A stretch of 64,000 nucleotides of DNA. It comes from Nymphaea colorata. Taxonomy: Eukaryota; Streptophyta; Magnoliopsida; Nymphaeales; Nymphaeaceae. The notes beneath the pieces were generated by a model that saw only the letters and a program-made list of their open reading frames with translations, was not told the DNA's origin and ran no database searches. Location of the stretch: the NCBI RefSeq assembly GCF_008831285.2, contig NC_045141.1, positions 25,967,315 to 26,031,314 of the forward strand. The letters run 5' to 3'. The position numbers were made by a program, and so were the translations under genes. Positions 25,193 to 47,859 of this stretch are shown one piece after another (positions within the stretch are counted from its first letter, which is position 1; every line of letters starts with the position of its first letter).

Positions 25193-27756
25193 TGCCACCT
25201 ATTGCCTCCTTTCGCGTTTCTTCTTCTTACAACTGATGCGCTCTCTCTGTGTGTCTCTTTCTTCTGTGCTGCTCTGGTCCTGTAGTCCTACTTACAGTTA
25301 ATTTTTAGCGTGCACAAGGGTATTCGATCACATGTAACACGAAATGGTGGCAATTATTTATGAAGAGACAACACCCCAATAATGCATTGATCCCCCGGGA
25401 ATCTTGTTCCTTTCAAGTAAACTGGGTAAAACTCTAAATTTCTCTGTGTTTTTCTAATTTCTATATGCACACAATGAAACTTTACTGTGTCGTAGTCCGT
25501 AATATTTGGTCTTTGCCAACAATCACCTGTGGAAGGGAAGAAGAAGAAAAAAAAAGGAAAGGAAGAAACATCTAATGTGGTCTGTTCCTTACTGTTTGAG
25601 CAATTGACTGACTGTTTTGGGAGATGCGTTCCGAGGCTTTGGAACCGCCACCTCTAACCAGAGGCACATGCATGGCTAAAGTGTCACGGAAATCAAAGGG
25701 TACTTTTGTTCGAGCAGTTGGACTGGACTCGTTTCCTGACTTAGAGTCCGCTATTTCACCAAATTAATACTCCAAATTTAGAAGAAAGCAAATCTGGCCA
25801 TCTGCCAACTGATCAAAAGTTTTCAAAATATATATATATATATAATCTAGCTAATATGTTAGTGTATTATATATTATTAACCACAGCCTAATCATGATGG
25901 AATAAAAAAAAATGATAATTTTTTTTTAATTTTAACCATCCAACAACATCGAAACACTGCAATAACATACCACCTAAGACTATTTTCCTTTTAAATAGTC
26001 TCGACTTAGATGGAAAAACCCACATTAACTTAATTCAACAGTTTACATTAAAAAATATTCGAGTTAGTTTATTGTAAAACTCTCCTTGTAAGAAATGATT
26101 CAGATGGCCGCATGTCTCATTTGACCAAGACTTCTTAGAACATTAAAATTCAACGGATACTTCTTTTGCGCTGTATCAGCTTCTCTCTTTGTCAAACCTA
26201 ACAACTTAATCACTCTCTTGTTTGTTAATTATAGCTGTCTACGTTTTATTTTCTTGAAGTTAGGTTGGCCTGACTTCTATAAAAGTTGAATGTTTAAAGA
26301 ATACGTTTATTTTTATTCTTGCAACTTAGTTCTCTTGGTGAGCCCCAAGCACTTCAAGTATTGTTTTCCAGGAAAACAAATTAACCATATAATTGAATAC
26401 CTACTGTCTAATTTCGTAAGGTTCAAAAAATTAATGAAAAACAACTACATTCATCTATTTTTTTTGTATTTTTCTGCTTATAAAATTCAATCTAGACATC
26501 ATTTTCTTATGTTTGTCCATATTCTCACATATTCAACGTCAATCGTCCAATTAGATTAATTATGAAACTGGAAGGAATGTCTAGAAGACACATGCACACA
26601 CGTACAAGTCGACTTCGAGACAACTCCTTACAAAAATGATCATAAACGTAAGAGGTGACTAACCAAAATCAAAGTCAAAATCATGATCATAATCTAAATA
26701 TTTTTCTTTACTCTATGTCCAAATACAATGGTTTGTTGTTTTATGTAGAGAAGTTGACATGGAATCTTGTTGCCTTTTCCTGCATGTGCCTTCCTGGCTG
26801 AGTTGAGGAAAACATGGGCCAGGCCTTGCATCTCTCCCGTATGGACCATAATGGAGATTCAATCTGACGGAATATATTCTATCACTGATTGCTTTTTGAA
26901 CTTGTTTAATTGGATCTTACAAATAAATTTGAGTTCGATTGCTAAGTAAGTTGGAACCTGGTATGCATATGTAACGATACCAAGTTCGGCCAATATATTT
27001 TAGATGTAAAAACAAGTAAAATTTATTAATTTAAAATAACTTTTTGAATTTTGGATCATCATAAAAGTTTTTTTAAATGCTCAAATAAATAGATTAATTA
27101 TATAGTTTTCTCTTTTTTCAATACCTTGCAACTTACCTGGCCTCTTGTACTACAGCCTGACATTTTGGTTATTAATGCTCATGTCCTGCAAATTTGGTTT
27201 TTGCTCATGTTTGAGCTGGCAATGATCATGTACCAATTAATAGACGCAAGGTCATGCACATGAACATGTGTGTGTGTGTGCTTTTTGCATATTTTAAAGG
27301 AAAAAAGGGCTTCACAAATTAAAATTTTTAATATCCAGGGGGGCGTGCGCCTTCCCTGAACACATTGAATATGCAGACAGCGGCATGGCTTACAGTAAAA
27401 CCAGGGCCTCAGCCTAAAGTCCATCGATCATATCTTATATATTCAGTATGTAACCAATTTTTAATGCATATACGTTATACAGCAGCTCCACTCATTGAAA
27501 GTGCATGTTATCTATCTATCACTTGAAGAAGAAGAAAAAAAAAAAAAAAAAGGAAAATTGGGGCAAGTCAAAATTAAGAAGCTGCTGGTGGCTTTCCGAT
27601 GGTTGTATTAAATGAGACGTATTATTCAAATTGAATATCTATGACGTAGTTAGGTACGCTTAGTTAAACGTGAAATTTGTTTGCTAGCTATTTCCTTCTC
27701 TTATTTGCCAAACAATCAAAAAATCAACTGAACTAAATAAAAGATTCATGGATTAG

Positions 27757-27842
27757 TGGATTTCTCTGTTAGGTTTGGATGGAGAAATCTTGACGCAAAT
27801 TTTGTGGATTTCTCTATTTAGGTTTGGATGAAAAAAATCTTC
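27757..27842. repeat. Short tandem repeat, about 45-50 bp unit
   Basis: GGATTTCTCT(G/A)TT(TA)AGGTTTGGATG occurs twice about 47 bp apart, each followed by an A-rich AAATCTT segment. No coding potential. Confidence 0.65.
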
Positions 27843-28534
27843 CAATCTCTCACAAAACACCGTCAATGCATAAGGCAATGTATTTAAATATAACCACCCG
27901 ATATAATTTTGCATAAACATCTGTTATTCAACTGAACTAAAGATATCAGCTTGACAAAGATCAACCGGTAAAGTTAGGTCTTAAACCGCACGTAAGTAAC
28001 TTTTTATTTTTTTTTGTTTTTAGCGCGAAGTTATTTGAGGGGAGAACAAAGAGCGTGAAAGAAAACCCGGTGCCGGTAAAAATGCATCTCCGTGAATGAC
28101 GCTGGCGTTTTCCCCTTTAGGCGGCCGGACATTTTGGACCAAGTGAGACGGTGGAGCCGATGTCCTTATTTCAGGTCGGATCTGGATTTGGAAAAGGCTC
28201 AAAAAGTAGTAGGAGTGCGGGGTGGAATCTTTCCAACGAAGAATCCCGAGAATGCAAAGCTCCACTGCTTCCAGAAAGATACTGTCAGTCTCACGCACAG
28301 ACCCGAGCGGGGTCATCGACTGTCCGGATCTGACTCATCTCAGGTCGGCCGGTGCTCGGTAAACGTAAACTTGCCAATAGGCAAACACATTAACACTCAT
28401 CTTTCAAATTTTCTTGTGTCCGTATAGAGAAAGAGAGTTGGTGAAGGTACCATTTATCCAATTCTAACTACAATGAATAGGAACGAAGAACGAATCTTAT
28501 GCTCTGAACGAGCAGAGACAGGGCAGGGCAGGGC

Positions 28535-30499
28535 TCAGGTCACGTAGACTTGTAGAGTGGCAGTCTTGGGGCAGAGGCAGAGCGGGCACGCCTCGGAAGC
28601 CGGCTCGCACGCAGCACACAGGCAGAGGTGCCTGCACGGCAGCAGCAGCACGCTCACCTCCTTGCTCCCGCACCCCTTGCACCAACATACGCCTCCCCCT
28701 CCCTCCTTCTCCCCCTGCAAGTCGCCTCCCCTTCTGTGGCAGCAGCTGCTCGAAGGCGCCCCACCGTCACCATCTTCCTTCTCTTCCCGAGCGCCGGCGG
28801 AGGAAGCGCTGGTCTCGCAGTAGACGTCGCCGTTGTCTCCCTGGCCCTCCTCGAGCGAAGGCCCGACGTCGTTGGCAGGGGCGAGCAACAGCAGCTCCAG
28901 CTCCCGGTGCAGCGACACGACGGTGGCCTCGTTGGCCTGGGCGAGGCTGCGCCACAGCTGCCCCTCGACCAGCAGCTCCCTCATCCTCTCTTCCAGCGCG
29001 CTGTTCCGCCGGCTTATGCTCTCGATCTCCTCGTCCTTCCCTCTCAGCATCCGCTGCACCCGCGCCTCCACCGCTGCCGCCACCTGCCTCCAGTAGCTCC
29101 TCCTCCTCGCCTCCAGCTCCGCCCGCACATTCTCCGCCTGTGGGAAAGAAAAATCTTCAAAATTGCGTAGGGGTGCTTTGGTCATTTAACTTAAGCGGGC
29201 GCCACCAGTCGTGGCCTTGCTGGTACCGACGCTTCCGTACGCCCATGAGGTCTTCAGATTTTTCTTTTAAATATTTTATTTGCTTGGGAGCCCCCTCACA
29301 TTGTTCGAATATTTCACCTTAGTACCTTTTAGGTTTTCAGAATCTCCGGACCTGCCCTCTTGAATCTATTTAGTAGAAAGACTGCAGAACAACAAACACC
29401 TTTCATGGAGACTACTTGCCATGAGCGTGTGTTGTTGGCGCTATAACTCCTTCTTCCATCCGTAAGAATAAATTCAGAAACACCAGGCTTTATATGTCAG
29501 ATTAAAATAAAAATATATATATATATTATAACCAGGTAACTAAGGAGTCGTATTTTCTTTCTAGATGAAATTTGTTTGAACTAAAGGGAGGTCACGGAAC
29601 CCATGTTCATCACTGCTACTAATTAATTAATAATCACAGATAAAAGTGAATATGAGAGGCAGAGAGAGGGAGTACGTGGAGGGCGAGAAATCGGTCGAGC
29701 TCCAGGCACTGCTTCTGGACTTTGACCGACATTTCCCGGTCGAAGCACGACGAGAAGTCGTCCCTTCCCCGCTTCTTCTTCGCCGCAGAGCTGCCGGAGT
29801 TGATGGTGCCAATGACCGTGGTTTCCACGATAGGATTCACGCCTGAAAGTTTTACAATAAAGAACAATGAAAAAAAATGTTTTTTTTTCTTTTTTCTTTT
29901 TGCCTGGATCTGATGACCATAATGGATACCAACAACGATCATATATATCCCGAACAGAAAGCAGCCAGCCAGAATCTCATGAGAGTTCAACATTTCTCAA
30001 ATTCTCGAAATTTTTATCCCGAAATCCAACGTCGAAAAAATTTGGAGAATGCACGAACCATATTCTAGAAGAAACAAGAACTTGAAATTCATGTGAACAG
30101 ATAAAAAGACAATGGCGGCGATTTTTACAAACCTCTTTGCAAAATCACAATTTCTTCACAAGAAATTTTCCGAATACCGTGCCACAATAGAACGCTTTAT
30201 GAGCGGCTAATCGTTTCCAGATTATATAGTGATATTCATGAAACCTGTTTCTTGTTCCTCACCTGGATTCAGGAAGGTAGAAATATTCGAAGGGAGGCTC
30301 TGGTGTTCTTGTAGCAGAGAAAAGCCGGGAATTGGATTCTCGAAGTTCCTGAAATGAGCAAATAAAAGGCATACGGTTTAAATCTTTGACGTTAACCTTG
30401 TAAGGATGAATCAAAGACCACCCAACAAAAAGAAGAAATGGGAAACAAATAGAGGCCAAAGAAACAAGAAGAACCATACCTGCTAGCAATTTCCGCCAT
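28535..30499 (-). CDS. BOI-related RING-type E3 ubiquitin ligase
   Basis: Four minus-strand exons join in phase: 30499-30480, 30348-30263, 29842-29676 and 29137-28535, giving 291 residues. The N-terminus reads MAEIASRNFENPIPGFSLLQ. A linker with a basic KKKRGR segment leads to a coiled-coil (LELDRFLALHAENVRAELEA through EERMRELLVEGQLWRSLAQA). The C-terminal C3HC4-type RING covers about residues 244-278 (CKGC..VLLLPCRHLCLC..C..CPLC). This layout is that of BOI (BOTRYTIS SUSCEPTIBLE1 INTERACTOR) and BRG proteins. These ligases ubiquitinate targets such as MYB factors and, with DELLA proteins, restrain gibberellin responses and cell death. The short exon 1 encodes only six residues and part of a seventh; phases across all junctions support it. 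A poly-Gly/Ser/Cys linker precedes the RING. BOI versus BRG paralogue is not resolved. Confidence 0.93.
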
Positions 30500-33400
30500 T
30501 AACGGATGGTTGGACGCTTGGTACGATTGCAAGAACATGGAAAACCAAGGAAATGAAGATCTGGGTTTTCTTCTAAACGGAAAAAATCGAAGTGGGTTCT
30601 TCCTCTTTCGCAGGTAAGGTGAAAAGATTATTGAAAAAGGACGATAGATGCTCTGTTCGTGTTTTGGACGCGATTTTCTTGGTCAAGAGACAAGAAACAG
30701 GAAGTTCCACAAGAAAGAAGATTGAAGGTTCTTTCCTTTCCCTTCTGGTTGGAGGACGAAGCGAGGACAGAGGGGGTTGCTCTTCTCTTACTTTGTTGTG
30801 ATTTTGATAGAAGGAAACTGAAGGGTAATGGGATAGACGGTAACTAAAATGTTTTAAGAAACCAAGATGCCTTGCGAATCGACGCAATGCATGGCGCCAT
30901 GGTTTCATGGAATGGTGAAGACCGAAAGTAGTCCAACTGGATTTCGATATTTGAGAGCATACTTATAGGAAGGGAGAGAAAAACCACAAGATGGGAGATT
31001 TTTTTTTTTCTTTCTCCCTCTTTAAAATCTGGGTACTTTTCTCATCTTCATTTGCTTCTGGTTTGAAATTAATTCACATTGTACTGACAATAAATAGCTA
31101 AAACACTAAGTTTGGCAGTCAAACAAAAGAAAGAACTTCCTTTTTTCCTTATCTGTAGGCCACCCACCTTCTGACCGTAATCTCATAAACAAGGTCTCAT
31201 TCTGTTTCTTTTTCTCGTAGGAGACCTGCTTTTAAATATTATTATCTTCAAAAGAACTGAAAAGTTCTATGCTTGTTATACTTTTTATATATTCTTTCAA
31301 ATTACAGAGTGTTCCTTATTAAAAAACGTATTGCTGTGATTGAAGTCAATGTAATTGAATTTCGAAACTGGGTCATGAGATCAAACAGTGGCGATTGTAG
31401 ACTCTTTATTTGTCAGTTGAGAAACATGAAGCTTTTCCAAGAGTTACTGCCAAATGTTTCGTCACCCAAATGAAAATTTTAAAAGGAGGCAAGTTATGGC
31501 GTCCTGGCACGCTAATTCTTTTTTTGTTTAATAATAACTTCTTATCTTTCTGGCACGCGAGTTGTTTATTTATAGTAACATCACATATGCTGAGGCACAG
31601 ACGATTGCATCATCAGCGTCATATTCTAGAAGTTGGTTGTAAAACTACGCCAGTTACAACCAACCACAGTGAAGGTTTCATGCACAAACAAACAAATGAA
31701 CATTAATAGCAAGAGATAATTTTATCTATAAGAAATTTTACATGTTTACACTCTACATCTATGGGATGTCAGGAATAGCGTTTCCTGTTTGCTACGTCGG
31801 CTGTAATCTTTTACAAAATTCAAAAGTCGTGCGTGCAGATTTGTTCTGCTAATTATTCAAACAAAGAATTACTGCTGATGCGCAGGCCGCTTCTGAAGAA
31901 AATGGCCTCCTTCATAGGCTAGCAGCTGACCGGAATCTACGTTCGACTGTTCCGTGGATGAATGTGCCATATTCGGAAAGAAAACTTTACGCTGAACCGC
32001 GTTAAGAGCATCCCAAGTTTTGACTTTGTCAAGATCTAGAGCTGGACATTACTCTCACTCTTTCTTTCTTGGGTTGATTCGGCAAATTATCAAGAAAGAA
32101 TTCATGAGAAGATCTGGGATAAACATTGTTAAAGCAAATTAAAACTAATTAAGAAGGTTCATGAAAGTCGCGTTGTAGATACTGGAGACAGAAAAGGAGG
32201 AGCGGCGAATACTAGCTCCTCTTTTTTCTTGTCTTCATCCTCCTTTCCTATCTCGAACGCATGTTGTGACACAAGGATTGCATTTTTAAGGAGATGATGC
32301 ACTGGTTGTTAGAGAACAAGTTGGAGTCCGCCGTCACATGATTCCACACTTGCTCCTCTCTCTCTCATGGTTGTGGTTGTTGGTGCAGACCTAACAGCAA
32401 GGAACATAAGCAACCTCCCCCTTTAGATGAGAAGCCAATACACTCCCCGCGCCACCAACATGAATTATTTGCTTCTTTCTCTGATTCCAAGTGATGGGCA
32501 CACTCAACTAAGTCTTCTTCATTACTTTGCCGGTTGAGAGAGAACAACTGAGCAAGAGAGACACTGTGTTGACAATGAAAGAAGAGGGAAGGTGAAATTC
32601 TAACTTGGCAGACAAGGAAGGCAGTGCTTCATAATGCTGTGTTAGGTGCCCCTTCCTGCTGGAAGGATGAGCGGTACCCTCCCTGACCCACACAACATTA
32701 TTTTTCTGTCCAACCCCTAGAGAAGATCATCAAGTGGCCACTATCCCAAGTACTAGCGCTCCTCCACCATGGCCATGGGACCTCTTTCATACGAGCTGTA
32801 GTTATGGCTCTCACCCTCTCTGATCTGACCTTCTGCCACAAGTGGGTTCCCCTCATTCAATACTGAAATCTTTTCCAGACCATACGCACATTCTAGTGCT
32901 TAACAAAACTCTTGCAAGCGTACGAAGACGAGATGATTGATTAACTTTTGCCTTCTTGATATCGAGTGGCTGCTTATAACTGATGGAACTGTTTATAACT
33001 ATCCGAAGGTATTGTTTATATATTACCAGTGTCTTAAGACTGTATCTTTCTCCCAAGTTGGAGAACTTAGGAAAGCTGAGTATACCTAGTTTGGAGGACC
33101 AGCTTGAATCTTTTGAAATTGGAAAATGTTGAAAGGACGATATCTAGATACATGTCCCTTTCTCCAAAGCCGAAGCAATGAAAGCACTTTCTTAACGGGC
33201 AAGAGAAGGGAGGAAACAAATGGCATGTCAAAGTCAGGGGCTCATGGCCCACCTAACATGACTCGATAAACATAGGGGTTCAAATGAATCGACAACTCCC
33301 ATCTCATCTGGGAACTGGTACTGTTTGCCCTGCTGAAATTGGAAAATCCAGACCCAGAAACTTCTAGAAGATGACGTATTAGACCTGTCAACTTCTTTGA

Positions 33401-36400
33401 GAAAATAATAATAATAATAATAAATTGGTCCGACTGAAAATGAATGCAAACTAAATCCTCGCTAAAATAGTATTTCTTGATTGATTTACATAGAGAAACT
33501 GCAAATGTTAATCCAGACTAGTGATGGATCTGAATCTGGTATGAATTGGATTCGTCTTCTAAGCTCATCCCCAACTTATCAGCAGTTGAAATATCTATCT
33601 ATCCCTGCAGTATCGTGAGTGGTTAAGTACTTCATCGCTTCTAAAATCAATTCATCTTTTTTGTTACTTCAGAGTGATTCGGTGACTCAAATGGGCTCTT
33701 GTCCTCCGCAAATACACTTAGATATCTCTTTATTATCCCATTCTTTTTTCTTGTCCTGCTTTCTCCCTTATAGGGTTGTTTGTTCTTTTTACCATTTCAC
33801 TATGTGACAGAGACATTTCAACTGACAAGTTTGAACCCAAGAACTCCTTTGATAGATCAAGGGAAAAAAAAAAAAAAAGGATGGGGGGAAGGAACTAGTT
33901 CATTACCTTCATATTGGGGATGAATGTAGAAAAGAAACCCTTTATCAAACTTAATCTATAAGTCATACCCATTACTTATCAGATCTCTTTCTTTTATACC
34001 AAACTGCAATGCAGCAAGGATTTGGTCATACTCCACTCACGTTCGACAATAAGTTTTTGCTTTTCACTTTAACTGAAAAAAGAAAAGGAACAAGCTGCAT
34101 GATGATTGACCATAGCACTAGCCATCAAGAGGTTGAATACTTTTCCTTCAATCTCTCCTTTGTTCAACAACCAAAGGCATCTAAATGAATATGCATTTGT
34201 TAATGCAAACCCCAAGATGGCAATAATTAAGCGGCAAAAATGTTCCAAGAGGAAAGCATCTTGGTTAACCTCTAACGTCACTGCATGCATCCTGCTTTAT
34301 TCATTACAGTGGAAGGTTGAAATACTGAATATGATGCGATGTTGATAAAGACTTCGCAAGAACAAGTCAAAGGTTGGGTGCCTTTTCGTAACATTTATAA
34401 AAATGCAGCAAAGGGCCAAAGTTGTTTTGCTTTTTTCTTTTTTCGGTTATTGCTGAGTTGTGGTTACGCATAAAAGAATGGATGTCAGATTTGAATTAGA
34501 CGTACGTTTTACTATACCTGATTTAATGGATGTTCGCATATTTACAGTCGAATACTAATGAAAAAAAAAAAAAAGTAGAGATCATATTTAGGTCAAACTT
34601 TTTAAATTCACAACTGAATCTGATTCGGATTCCGATTTTTATATACACAACTAAATCCAAATCCTGCATTATGATATATTAAGAATTGATTTTTCAAAAT
34701 ATATTAATATTGGATGTAGGATATCTATTGAAAAACAAAATCCAAATCAAAGATCAAATCCAATCAAATAGTTTTATTTTGAACCAAATCAAAATATGGT
34801 TCGATGTCATTTCTTAAATCCTAATCTGATGTGATCTTTAAGTTGGACATTAATTATTTTTTTTTAACCATATCTGACATTTTTTATGCAATTTGGTTGG
34901 ACACCGGAAAACGGCGGCTCGGGTTGTCCCCTATATATTCAAAAAAAAAGGGGAGAATATTTACATACTGTTATGTCATTTTTAGAGAAAGGTACTCAAA
35001 TTACTTGGCCCGAATTATGCACCTTTTCTCAATCTTGGAAATAACAAAAGATTAAAAAAAAAAAAAGGCACTAGTTCATCCCAGAGGACAGAAACGTCAT
35101 TCTCAATATTGTTACTGGGTAGTAGTGTAATTTTGCTGGGAGGCGGCAACCAACAACAACAAGCAAGCAATTGAAGGTTCAAACGCCAGCCAGAGTGGGT
35201 CCTCGTTCTGGCGATCGGATGAGGGAAGGACCACATGTTCTTACCACCGGGCAAACGCCGTTGTCGCTTTATGTATTTGACAACGAAAAAAAAAATTGAA
35301 AGATCAGAGGGAACATTCTACTTACAGAAATTGTCAAAATTTCAAGATATAAAGACTCTAGAAAGGAAGAAGAGGGAGACGAAGATGAATGAAGGGAGAA
35401 AGAGCTTATAGAAGCCCTCGGTACACATCGTTCCAATTAAGGGCAGATTCCAAAATTTAATAGGAATCAAAATATAACTTTTCAACAATTAAATAGGTTA
35501 AATGATTTTTTTTTAAATTACATGTTTTATTTTGATTTAGGGTCTAGGGTTTAGGTAGCATTTTTTTTTTTTTTTGAATTTCCATTTCCTGCTTTCTCCT
35601 AATTTGCGAATTTGTGCTACCTAAAACGGTAAAAACCCCATAGTTCAGTAGATATAATGGCAGAAAATTTAGATTTCTTTCATTAAATTAGCTCAACCGA
35701 AAAAAAGTCATACAAATTTGGTTTACACACAAATTCGGTTCCGTTCCATGTACTACTAAGTTTATCTTTGCGTAACTTCTCAAACTATATTTCGACACTC
35801 CTTACATTTATAAATTGTAAGGTATTGAAGCATGTCCATAAAGTTCAATCAAACAAACAAACAAGTAACACCATCGAGCTCAGAAGAACATGAAACTTTT
35901 CCGAAACTTGAATCTGCAGATGAAACTAATTGCCAACAGAGTTTCCACCGCCGAGAAAAGAAGGTTCAACTTAACCTTCAAGGTAAAGAAGGCCATGAGC
36001 TCAACATAGGTTACACCTCTTGATATAGTCCCACAAGGGGGGAAAATTGAAGCTGTTGACATTAGAAATTAGGAAATCATTTAATTATCCAATGCGTGCA
36101 CTTCAACTGGCACACATGCATGTCCCTGACAAAGATAACAGAAAGCCAGATAAAAATTTCCTCCTTCAAGGGACCAAGAGTTAATTGAACGGCAGCTCAC
36201 CGTACATGCTCTTGCAGAACCCAAGAAGAATAATCAGGTGTACCTATAAAATTGAATAGTCTACTGGTTATTATGCGACTACACGATCAGTTTTTTCCAG
36301 AAACCTCAACCTTCTTTCTGAGAGCTACCGGAACTTGACGTTGAGTGAGATTTATTACCCTGTGAGCGAAACACGATCGAGAGAGAGAGAGGGAGGGAGG

Positions 36401-36430
36401 GAGAGGAATATACAGTTGCTGACTGAAGAC
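30500..36430. other. Intergenic region between BOI-type and glucosylceramidase genes
   Basis: The first few hundred bases are the promoter/5' UTR of the BOI-related gene, and the last 200 or so are probably 3' UTR of the glucosylceramidase gene. Between them I see A-rich tracts (33856, 34560, 35053) and an ATA run near 33404. A plus-strand patch near 33045-33130 has an LRR-like look (weak). There is no intact gene. Confidence 0.5.
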
Positions 36431-45298
<8,868 letters not shown>

Positions 45299-45350
45299 CT
45301 CTGTCTCTCTCTCTCACACTCTCTCTCTTTCTCTCTCTCTCCCTCGCGCG
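45299..45350. repeat. CT/GA-rich 5' leader of the glucosylceramidase gene
   Basis: A CTCT-rich run directly upstream of the ATG (GA-rich on the transcribed strand), followed by CGCGCGCG. GA-rich 5' UTRs of this type are frequent in plants. The frames reading through it on both strands are low-complexity artefacts. Confidence 0.7.
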
Positions 45351-46986
45351 CGCGCCTTCCCTTGCCTCTTTATCCCCTCCTCTGCTCCAAGAAACGCCGC
45401 CCAAAGTCGATCGCCACGAGTGTGAACAGTTGGCAGATTTTCTTGGTGATGACTCGACTGGAGCACACGGGGTGAGAGACCACGAGACGCGGAGGATGAG
45501 GACTAACGGCAGGGAAATTGGAGTGAATCGCGTCGGGATAGAAGACGAGAGTGGGTTGGATGCATGAAAGGCAACGGAATAGAATTCCCACAGAGCGCCA
45601 TTTGTTCAGCATCCGTTCGACCAACCCGCCATGCCCCTCTGCGTCCTCCCGCCCTCTCTCTCTTCTCACAATCTCTCCGCCCCTTGGTCGTCGACGAGTC
45701 CACCACGTTTGCCGATGCTTTTCTTTTCGTTTAGTTTTCACCTGAGACCTGAATTTTTTCTCTTCATAAAAATAGCGAGACTTGCCGATTTTTTACAAAA
45801 TATTGCCGAAAAAGGTTTCCCACGATTTTCAGATAATATGCGGGAACTACGAGACTATCTTCATCATTTTATTGGCCCCATATTTATATGATTCTACGTG
45901 ATTCAAGATATTCCTCTCTTTCAATAAATCTTGTGAACTCATTGAATATTTCTCACCTTCAAACTCTTGGAGATCATCATTTTCTTGTCCATTGTGGCGT
46001 GCTTGACATCAAGGGCCTTAGTTCCAACAAATTGAGTCGCATGGTTTTTTGCACTTTTGGTTATGTCACAAAAGATTTACACCAAAATTCATTATTCATT
46101 TTGCAGTTTTACCTTGTCAAAAAATTCGATCTTAGGAACAGAGTGGGGAGAGTCAGATCTTAAATCCATGAGTTTCCAAGGGTCTAATCTTAAGTACACG
46201 AGTTCCAAATTAAAATACTTAAAACCATTTTATATAAGCATCTCTATCATCTGTATGAGTGCTGTCTCAAGATTAGTTCTGCATAGATGGTATGAATTTT
46301 TTTGACCGGATTTAGGTAGATGGCCCAAATTCGTTAAACTGAAGGTGGTTTATAAGAATTAGTGGCCAAACGAATCACGTCTTTTCAAAAGGAAAACAAA
46401 AAAAAGAAAAGGAGAGAGAAATTTTCACGTGGCCTTGCTGGGGAGCTCATAAGAAAAAGTTAAGATTTAGGAGCAGCAGCCAGCCATTGATCAGACTTAG
46501 ATCGGCCAGAACATATAGAAAATTGAGCTCGTTTCAGATGCATCCAGTACAACCAAAACAAAAAAAAAAAAAAAACTCTAATACCAAAATTATTAACAAG
46601 TGATTCGATCTCAATTCTTCATTTTTACTCGAAAATCTGATATCTGTTGGAGTCTTATATTATAGACGCCCCAATGAATGGCGACATTTTTAAAAAACAT
46701 TACTTTGAATGCATTGAAAAAACTAATTACGTTTTCATCGAGTATAAACTAAATTTTGGAAGTCTCTCCTGCCACTGAACAAGACCGAGTTGAACTTAGC
46801 AAGATGCTTTCATCGACTATAAAACTCGTCAAGTCCCATCAAATTTATTACGTGGGCAACTTTCTTCTCCGAAATAAAATACTCGGCGTCAAGACATATT
46901 AAAAGAAAGACCGTGACCTTTTTTTATCACAGTGGACAGGACACTCTAAACTACGTGAAACTTCAACAGTTGATGGCCACACAACA

Positions 46987-47046
46987 TTTATTTATTGATA
47001 AAAATTTCTATGTCAAAAAGATCATATTTATTGATAAAAATTTCTA
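46987..47046. repeat. Direct repeat of TATTTATTGATAAAAATTTCTA
   Basis: A 22-bp unit containing TTATTGATAAAAATTTCTA occurs twice, separated by about 14 bp. Exact in its core. Confidence 0.8.
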
Positions 47047-47147
47047 AAGTCCTGGTGCCACAACAACAAAAAGATGCACATAATGCGTAACGCTTCATGA
47101 ATGTTATATCCCTGCCAAACGTAACTTTAGTAAAAGGTACGCATGCA

Positions 47148-47204
47148 ATCTCTTCTTGATAAGAAATATATGTATAAATCTCTTCTTGATAAGAAATATA
47201 TGTT
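47148..47204. repeat. Tandem repeat of about 29 bp
   Basis: AATCTCTTCTTGATAAGAAA followed by TATATGT is present twice in tandem. Near-identical copies point to a recent duplication. Confidence 0.8.
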
Positions 47205-47837
47205 TAATATATCCTGTATCATGTCAACAGCATTCTAGCTACAAAAAGGGGCCACGATTCCCAAATCCCACTTTTCAAGTTCACCCTGCATTATAGGCAA
47301 TTGATAAATCTGCCACCACCTAAGAGACAGTGATTGACAAATAGTTTCCAATATTTGGACTTTTAGGACAACATATGCATCTTTTTGTTGCTTGACTCTC
47401 AGTATACGTGAAAAATCCAGTGATTCTGTTCAACCATCTTTTCCTCGGTTTCTAAACACTGTTCTTTGCATTCAAGAAAAGCCAAGTAGCAGGTGCATAA
47501 AACGACTACGAAAAAGAAAAAAGTGAGATTATGAAAGGCGGGAGTGGAAGCAACTTCTGCTATCCATGTTTAGCTACTATCGAAATCACCAATCGTTCTC
47601 CTTCCCTTCGCTCGTAGAACTTCTCACCGGCCTTTCTGTGGATTAAAAACGATTCAAACTGCTTTTCTGAAAAGCCGCAGCTCCACTTTTCAGCGTGCAA
47701 TTAACTAAAAGTTGAGCGCGATGGCAACCGCATGCGTGAACCAGCCACCTTCAATGGCAGAACTGATGTGGACGCATGTGGTGTCTCCAACTCTCGAATT
47801 CAATGTAGGTTACACCAGAGTACAACGAGCATCTCTT

Positions 47838-47859
47838 TATATATATATATATATATATG
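47838..47859. repeat. (TA)n microsatellite
   Basis: TA run of about 22 bp. Confidence 0.9.

Larger units (their letters stand above)
16208..28534. other. Gene-poor 12 kb stretch
   Basis: Long AT-rich region with no gene I can identify. Beyond the VAMP promoter it contains a TA microsatellite (17181-17226), a short CGTC run near 17272-17290, poly-A tracts (17760-17835) and a GT run near 21355. It also has GA tracts (25016-25057), a tandem duplication (24871-25192) and another short one (27757-27842). Coding-like minus-strand fragments at about 19510-20140, 21640-21830 and 22870-23060 are listed separately. Elsewhere I see only short frames with no family resemblance. Confidence 0.5.

Noticed and set aside
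28628-29170. Plus-strand open frame of 180 codons opposite the BOI RING exon
   Set aside because: Shadow of the GC-rich coding exon on the other strand; proline/leucine-rich and without a known domain.
45370-45741. Minus-strand open frame of 123 codons
   Set aside because: Overlaps the GC-rich 5' leader/promoter of the glucosylceramidase gene; arginine-rich low-complexity translation with frames open on both strands.
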